From assembly GCA_949358305.1 (NCBI GenBank), contig OX442316.1, positions 1,922,001 through 1,986,000 of the forward strand: DNA of 64,000 bases. Reading direction: 5' to 3'. Below, one piece after another: positions 52,701 through 61,700 of the stretch (its first letter is position 1; each line of letters starts with the position of its first letter). The notes beneath the pieces are model-generated. The model was not told the origin of the DNA and ran no database searches. It worked only from the letters and a program-made list of their open reading frames with translations. The stretch comes from Strigamia acuminata. Lineage: Eukaryota > Arthropoda > Chilopoda > Geophilomorpha > Linotaeniidae. A program made the position numbers and the translations under genes.

Positions 52701-55700
52701 ACCTTTAGAGATTCAAAATTAATAGGTAAGTGCCATTTCTTAAAACCTTAACAAAAAAGCCCGCTCAGTTAATTCCACTTCCCTCTCAACTTTTCTTCCA
52801 CTGCCGCACCTAGACAGGGAAATCACAGTTGGTGAGTATTGCACGACCTAACCATTGCACCGACTACCAAGTGTGAAAAAATGAAATGGAAATTCAAAAA
52901 TAAAATAAAATAAAAATAAAAATAGATTTCGTATTACATGACTTGACACCGAATGCAATCTGCAAGCGTACATACATTAATGAGAAAATAATTTGGTTAT
53001 AACCCACATTTGAATGGAAGAAGGGAAAGGCGGTCAAGAGGTGATGTAATTGAATTGAAGGCGGAAGGAGGAGGTGTTTGATGGTCGCTGTTTAATTCAC
53101 ACTTGTTAGCCGCAAGTGTCAGTCATTAATCCAAATTAAAAGACGATTATCGACGCTTGGACGTGCCCCCCTTGCCACTTGATCGGTCTGCTTGGCCGCT
53201 CCATTTGGTGATGTGATTTGGTGGTTCCTTCGTCTGAATTATGCATGACCAGTGGCTAGTTTATCGCCAAGTGCATCGCTAGGCTCATTAATAAGTAGGC
53301 TTTTATGTATATACCTATCCACCGTGATGGGATCGATGATGACAAAGATGATGGTTGTGATAATGCGGTGCAAGTTTGCCGACCGCGAGATCCTTTGGAT
53401 AATAAAGTGCGTAAGTCTGGCGGGGAAAGTTGACGTTTTTTGGGGAATTTTGTCATCAATAAAACGTGCTACGCAAAGTTTAAGCAGTGTTGTAATTTGT
53501 TCACTAAATTGTTCACGTTCACGACCGTGTGAAAGCGTTAAGCGTTCATTTTTCAATGTAAATTTATCAAAAGTGAAGCAAGTTCGAGTTCATCAACTTG
53601 AAGCACAAGTTCACGTTCATTTTTCATTATTTTTTTTTAAATTGACAGATTTTTTTTATGCATTTTTATTTGAAGACAAGATTTATTTAATAGGGAAAAA
53701 GAAAACACTGGAATCACTAAATATTTAAATTTATCATTGGAAGTACCAATAAAACATGAAAATAAAAAAGGATGATTTGGTTAATCATCAACGAAGTTCA
53801 TATTTTTCGTTTACCTTAAAAAGTGAACGCATGAACTAATGAACGTCGTTCACGGATGCGGATTATTAGTTTGCGTTCGCAGCAACACTGGTAGTTACCT
53901 ACCACTACCACTAGAGCATGCTCTACAATTGTATTGTAGAAATCGTCTGGTGGCATCTGTCCGCAGAATGACGTCATTTTTATTGCATTTTGGCTACAAG
54001 ATTGGTCCATGACAAACTGGCAGATGTAAAGTGCTGTCAAATGTAAATGTTGGAAAAGAACCGGATTAGCTGCACTATTTCTAATTATAGTATAAGGTCC
54101 GTTAAAGTTCAGAGTTTTTTGCTAACAGGGCTTGTCTTAAGAGAGAAATACCTCTGAGTTGGAGTCAAGGAAATGAATTTTAGGGACATTAATCGGAGTT
54201 TGAAGCTGGGAACAAAATGGCTGCATTCAAAACACACAGCGTATAACCCTGCTTGAAGCAGTATGCCGGTATTTCACAATTTCACTTATGAATGCCGCTA
54301 AAATGACAGTAAAACCGTGGTTTGCCATGCTACAGCGGCACGTCGCTTAAAGCGGGGTTATAGAGAGTTTGCGCGATGCATTTTTCTCTTATTTTGCTCC
54401 ACGATACACTATTTAAGTACCATATCGTAAGGGAAAAACCTCTAGTGTATCGTTTTTAACGCTAAAATAAAATATAGCGCAGCCAATCAGAATTCAAACC
54501 ACTATATTGTTAGGTACCTAGATTGAATGATACGTAAGGGGAAAATGCAGCCAGCAAAAACTTATTTTATCATTTTTTCCTTACAGTAGCTGCATTCAAA
54601 AATTAAAATAACAATTTTAGTTTAAGTGTATTTTAAGTTTTAACATGGGTTTAAACAGGAAATGATGTCATTTTTGGTTTAAAATTAAAGTAAAACACAA
54701 AATATTTTAGCTACTATTTTTTTACCGTCTAGTCTTAAACTGTAAGGGAAAAATGCATCCCGCAAACTCTCTAATACCGCACTCTCCTAAACACTCGCAG
54801 TTGTTTGATATAACGCTACATTTGAAATGTTTTTCTTTCGGTGTGCTTCTAAGGCCATAGACACAAACATTCGAAGAACCGACATCACGAAACCAAAACA
54901 CAAACACCTAAAACACTTAAAACACGACTTTCCCAATGCTGCTAGCGCGTTGTATCGAGGTTTTTGCGCTACCGCTTATTTATTGACTGTTTTCCCAACT
55001 TTATTTTGCCAATCAGAAGCTAAAAAATCTAAAAAAAAAAAAATTCCATTTCGTATTATGTTCATGCAAACACCCATTGGTGGTATCCATAATCCCTTCC
55101 ACTTCAACTCCCTCCCATGTCTGCACCATTAAACCTAAATATGCACTTATCCCTTACCATTCCAGTGATTTTTAATAATTTACGCCCGAGATAAATTGCA
55201 ACTTTTCTACTAATGGCCAGCTAAAACACCTATTAAACCTTCATTTTTATTGTTATTCTCTTTATCAGCTGTAGACGGTCGATGGACTACATGGTCATCT
55301 TGGTCCACGTGCAGCCCCGACTGCCGCCACCACCGTCGCCGGTCGTGCGAGAACCCTACCCCGGCCAATGGGGGCAGGTTTTGCCCCGGACCTCACTTGG
55401 CCACCCTCAACTGCACGGGAGGAATGTGCCGGCGTAAGACCATCACTTTTTCGTGGAAATGTGATAATTTTTTTTATATGGCTTTTTAATTCACAGCTGG
55501 GGGTGATGTTTTCATCAACAACAGCCTGTATGGACGAGGGACCACGGCTCAAGAAGGTAATTTAATGTCGCCATGGCAACTTTGCAACATGGCTGATGGC
55601 TGGGGCAACTGTCGCTGACAGTGCTGGCTGGTGAAAAGCCGGTGGTGGGCGGTTTCTCGTTGTTTTGCAAGTGAGTTGGACATTGTTGAAGATTCCAAGA

Positions 55701-58700
55701 TTGGGATTGAGGGGAATGAGTTTTCTAGTGCAGAAAATGACTAAACTAAATGGAATTTTATTCGGAGCGACGAGACCGTGAAAGCCGGCGACTAAAGCCG
55801 TGATATATCTTTTATTTGTATTTGCACAAATCAATCGATAAAGGCCGAGGCTTATTTTAGACCTCTTAAATTGATTTGATTGGTAACCCCCTACACTTTT
55901 TTGCAATCTGTGGGACCACTTTCTTAAGGACCCAACATTGCATTTGCACTGACAACTGTTAAAACCACAGATGAGAAAAACTTGACATTTTCTTGCCGTA
56001 AGAACAGTACCACGCTTGTGTTCACACTAGACCAGGGGTCGGCAACCTTTTGAGACGGAAGAGCCAAAAGTTACAATTTACAAAATTTCCCAGTTGTTAA
56101 AGAGCCTCTACAATATTAAATTAGGTCCCATACAGCCGCATCTTGACATCGGTTGCCGACCCCTGCACTAGACGCAACGCAAGAAAACTGACGCAATGCA
56201 AGCTGCTTGCGTTCAAAAATTCTTGACGTTGACGCCAATTCCTGCTTCAACTCCGAATAGAAGTAAGCGACACAACGCAAGGAAAGGTCTTGCGGCCAAC
56301 CAATCACGATCGACTCCAACTCTCGTCGATTCACGTCTGGTTGGCGAGAATTTGCCACATGCAAACAGGCCGCCATTTTTGGATTCTGGAACTAGTTCTA
56401 GAACTAGATCCAATTCCAGGTTTCATTGAAACCATCTGATTGGCCAGACGCAACATCAATTGTTTCAGCTCTGTTCACACGTGTGAACAGTGTGAACAGA
56501 CTCTGGTTGAACATGCCCGGAAACATCCAGGAAACATTCTATTCTTTCCGGCAGTGATGGTGCGGGGGAAAATACGATAGTTTCTGCGAGTACCCGGAAA
56601 GCATTGCGGTATACGCAAGTATATTTTTTGTCTTAGGCTCTTTAAAAAAACAAAATGGTTGCTTTAAGTGCCCACCCATGTAGCCAACTCAACATCAAAA
56701 AGATTTACACTTGTAACTTGATTGTTTCTACTTTTTACCCATAAAAGTATTAAGTTTCGACATTTGGTTTGGATTATAGTTTTCCTAGCAGGATTTGAGA
56801 GCAATTCCATTAGATGATTCTGCCCCTGTTGCCTAGCAACACTCAAGTGCTGCACAAAAACTTTGAAAAAAAAAATCTAGTTTCATCTTCATTTTGAATG
56901 AAAAATAAAAAGAAAAGAAAAGAAAAAAAAAACACAATTTGTCCGGCAACATTTAATTACATCCAGCTCTTTCCTTGATCTAATTTTCATTTATTTATTA
57001 CAGTCACAAATGACTTGATAATAAAACTACCAATTTGCCAGCTTAAATTGAACTTTCAATTTTTATTCCAGCCATTAAACCAGCCCTGGACACGGACATG
57101 GCATTGTACATCGGCCTTTTTGTAGCTCTGGCGCTATTCTTCGTCGTTGTCATATTGGTCGTCGTCTTATTCCGTCGCAAGGGGCGCGACACGAGCCCCT
57201 ACGACGACGTAGCCGAATCTGGTAAGTTATTTAAACTTTCTAAAAGTCACAACTCATAAGTGGTTCAAATGTGAACGAGGCATAAATTCAAACTTCCTCG
57301 AATTTTTCACGTCGTTGTTAATGGGCGCTGCCATTTTGAATACAATTCAAAAGAATTTCCAAATTTATTGATACAATATATTTATACGGGCGACTCTTCA
57401 TAAACGGTGTTTCCTTTTATTGGAATAGAAAAAACAGCGAGAAAAGATGGCAGATGGCGCTGAAGAGGATTGAAAAGCTTTCAACGCTGTTTATGGGGAT
57501 GGGGGTGGCGAAATCCTCTTTTTTTTTCCCTCTCTCTCTCTTATCCGTCTTGGTGCAAGTGTTTTTAACTGCACCGAGGATTAGGAGAGAGAAAAGAAAT
57601 GCGTTGCACAATTGAGTGCGTCGACTTGACCGCATTCGCTTTGTTTTCGTCGTGTGTACGCGGCGCGGCTCGTGTTTGCTGTCGTGTGGTTCCGCCCTCG
57701 CGCTTGGCTGCGCGGAGGAAACGGAGAGATGACGAGGCGGAGTTGCTATGGAAACATCTTTTCTCGTCTCGACTTATTCGGCTCTTCCTTATCAGCATTT
57801 TGATTGGAAAATGTGTCACTTAATCGTTTTGTTTTCCTTTTTATTCCGCCTTTTTTTTTTACTTCGCTCGTTTTATTCGCATTTCACTTTTTTGTTTACA
57901 ACGGCGTTATTGGTGCTTTGTTTATTTTGGTTTTTATCGTTGTGTCAACACGATTAGGGGTGTAAGAAGGAAAAACAAACCGTCGATAAGTGAGTTTCGT
58001 TTAGCATCCCGCCAGGGTTGATCCTACTGTTTGAGTATTTCATTTTTATATTGAAATTTGAGGGGTTTGTGGATGAGAATTTGGCGCGGGTTTGTTTGGG
58101 TGTGGATTGTTAGGCAAAACCATCTTGGAAAGCTGATTTAGGAGCTAATGAAATTCTCAAAGCAAAACCGCGTTTCCGCCATCTTGGATTGCTCGATCGG
58201 AGCAATTTTTCAGACTTAATGCGAATTTTTGCTGTGTTTTAATTAAAAGTCTAACTTATTTGCTTATAAACAAAGTTTTATGGGAAATTTACATTAGAAA
58301 TGTTGGGGAATTTGGAAGTGTTGGTTTTTTCGATGCAAAAGTCAGCACGTGCTTAGAAATCGTCGACTTATAATATGTGACTCCCGGTGGGGAAATTCAT
58401 AAATACAAATGCAGCGCTTCGCGTGAATTACAAATGGCGGTGACCTCGACCGCTCAACTGTGGTTCGACACGCTCCAAGTGTGCGCTGCTGGAATTATCA
58501 TCTCGTGTAAAATTCAAGGAGAAAAGATGGGGGGGGATAAATGCGTGGAACATACAGAAAGTGTGAATATAAGTTTTATTTTGGGTAAAGTAAGGGGGAA
58601 AATAATATACACTCTAATACAATCAAAGCAGTGACGGTTCCCGTCTTCACCATTGCGCGCTTCGAAAATCGGGAAAAGCGCTAGACTAATCTACCATTTG

Positions 58701-61700
58701 GGTTACGCACTGATTTTAGCCATTGTAAGGCCGCATGGTCCGTTATAACGTAAATGTTTTTGCTAGACTTTCGACAAATATTATTTGCCGAGATACAACA
58801 ATGTCATTTAGACCCCTATACTGGAATTGCACTCAAAAAGGCACTTTACAAGGTGTACTCCCATTGGTCGAGCCAGTTTACTGGTGTAGTGATCCGGAAA
58901 AGTAGACCCAAACACCAGAATTGCATTACAACGGTGGCATAAAAATCCATTGAGATTCAACGACATCAATCTTGACCCGTTCTCTCGTCTTGCCCTAACA
59001 ACAGTATTAAAAGATGGACCGGGCAAATAATGATAGATAAACTTAAAACAGCTAAACTGAAGGGAAGTTTTTTTTGTCCACGACTGTACATAATTGTTGA
59101 GTTTATTTACATCGGAATTGTCTAAGTTTGCAAGACGGAGTTATGGATACAAAAGACAGGGAAACCAAAAGAAGCCAGGCAAAAAAAACTGCTTAACTGA
59201 AAGCAAGGGGGAAAAACTCGCTCGTCTTTCCCTCAGTAGAGTTCAGACATAGTTTTATCTGTTAGTATTCTTCAGATTGAGTTCCAAGATTAAGATTAAA
59301 TCACTTTCCCAATGCAGCTACTGAATTTCAAGAGACACCCACAATAATGCACCACGCTTGTCCTTGGCAATGGTTTCAAGTGGTGCATTGTCACATGTTG
59401 ACACAGTAACTGGAACTTGTCATCATCTGCCATCCATCTTCCTCACATGACTGAAGGGAATGTAAATTTCAGAAAAAGGAGGAGGGATAGAAAAAATTGA
59501 AGAAAAAAAAACAACCTCTGCCATGTTCCTTACCCCACGGTTATGTCAATGTTAGGCTTTCGGGCACACTTACTTCGCTAATAAAAATAAAACTCATAAA
59601 TTTATCTTTTTTTTAATTCCTCAATTTTTTTCTTCAGATGCTTTATCATCTCCTCAGCCAGATTTAACGCAGACGCTGCGTTCCCTGCCTCCGGAGCCTC
59701 TAGATCCTCTAGATATGGATATGTCGCCGGTGTCCGAACACGTATACGCCACGCCAACTCTTCCGCCAAGCCCGAGCCACATCTATTTGCTGGACACACA
59801 GCACCTTTCATCCATGTCCACCATCAACAAAATCCCAGTTTGGGAATTGGATGAATCCGGAGATTCATCTTCGGCTTCCCGGCCGGACTCTTCCGTACAT
59901 ACGGCTTCTCCGGTGGCATCCTGCAGACAGTCGGTTGCTTCCAGCATAATGCCACAGGAAACAGAAAGTATCACTTGGTCCACATTTACCAAAGTTGGTG
60001 GGAGGCTCGTGCTGCCAGATGCTGGAGTCACCCTCACCATCCCAGAAGGAGCTCTTGGAGCAGACACAGTACAAGAGATTTATCTGGCAGTTCTGCGAGA
60101 GGATAAAGACAGGCCTAAACTGTCAGGTAATAAAATTCAATACCGGTCATAATCAGAGATTAATGATTTTCTTATCAGTTTCTAAAACAAGCTCATGATG
60201 TATGTCAGACATCAGAGTCTAGATGTGATAAATTGCACACAAGTTTCATTTTTTTTATGTATGAATTAATAGTGTTTCTATTTTAGGTTCTAGTGGAGCA
60301 TGACTAGATGGATTGAGAATAAGCCTTTTTTTTAACTTGGGGGTTTAGACCATCAATTAGACATTATAAACCCTCAAGAATTTTGTAATGTGGCTCTTGA
60401 GGAAGCCTCTGATACTCTTACAACTTAGCAGTGATGTCCAAAAATAGCATTGAGTTGTCTTTGACGCTTGTGTCTAATTCATAGGACGTGACACAGAATT
60501 CTGGCCTGCGATTAACTTCAATTGGTTGATGTGTTTTGACAGTTTCAAGCCAAGGAAAACAAACACGGAAACTGACTTGAACAAATCGTGTTTCCACATT
60601 AATTTGTGGTTTTAAACAGCGTTCAATCAAGACCAGCGAAGGTGTACAGTCGTGGACAAAAAAAACTTTCCTTCAGTTTATACGTTTTAAGTTTATCTAT
60701 CATTATTTGCCCGGTCTATCTTTTAATACTGTCATTAGGGCAAGACGAGAGACCGGGTCAAGATTGATGTCATTGACTCACAATGGATTTTTCATTTGTT
60801 CAACTGTAAATTAATAGAGGGTCATATTAAATAACATAACCTAAGAGCGTGGGTTTTGCGCTCAGCCTAGTGCCAGAAACGTAAACTAACCTAAGCATTG
60901 CCACAAATTTGAAGTTGTTGGGGACTCGCTGTATTAGGATTGTATTGCTTGTACCGTCTTTCCGTGTCGTGTTCACCAGTTGTCGAACAAAGATTTGATA
61001 TCCGTTAAAGCATGGGTTCCCAAACTTTTTAGCATCGCGACCCATTTTTAAGCAAAGCGATCTTCCACGCCCCACTTCATCTATCGATGCATTAAATTTT
61101 TCAAAAATGAACTACTAATACGACAGACAAAAAAGAAATTTTGCATAAAATTTTACATAAAATTTACATAAGTTTGCAAAAAATGATTTTAGTGCACTAT
61201 TCTAGGGGGGCGTCATGTCTACAAGTTAGTTAGATTGTTACAATTGTGCCGTTGCGCCCCACCAAAAATCAGCTCGCGTCCCTGTTGGGAAACGCTGCAT
61301 TAAAGTATGGCGCATTAGAGGCAGTTTTGCATCTGCGCAATCTTGTCGGATCGCTCGGATAATATTGCGTGATCTCGTTGCCAATTTCCAGTGATCTCGC
61401 TACCAAACTGCCGCTATCCGGCAATGAAATTGCCTGATACAATCATTTGATTAACTTGGCCTTAATGTATGAAGTAGACTTAAGGGCTTACCTAGCTTCT
61501 CGTTGGCTCGTTAACTTTAATCTCTAATCTCACACGTGTGAATGCAGTTTCAAACTTTATTCTTCGACATCTCAAAGAAACTCAAACCCTCACGATTCCT
61601 AATCAATTCATTAATTTGTCTCCGTATTTTTTTTCTCCACAGATAAAGAAACAATGTTGAGCCCGGTCATTGTCTACGGTCCTCCAGACATAGTTCTGAA

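Noticed and set aside
54827-55132. 101-codon plus-strand frame
   Set aside because: No domain, contains a lysine run from a poly(A) stretch, and lies inside a UNC5 intron.
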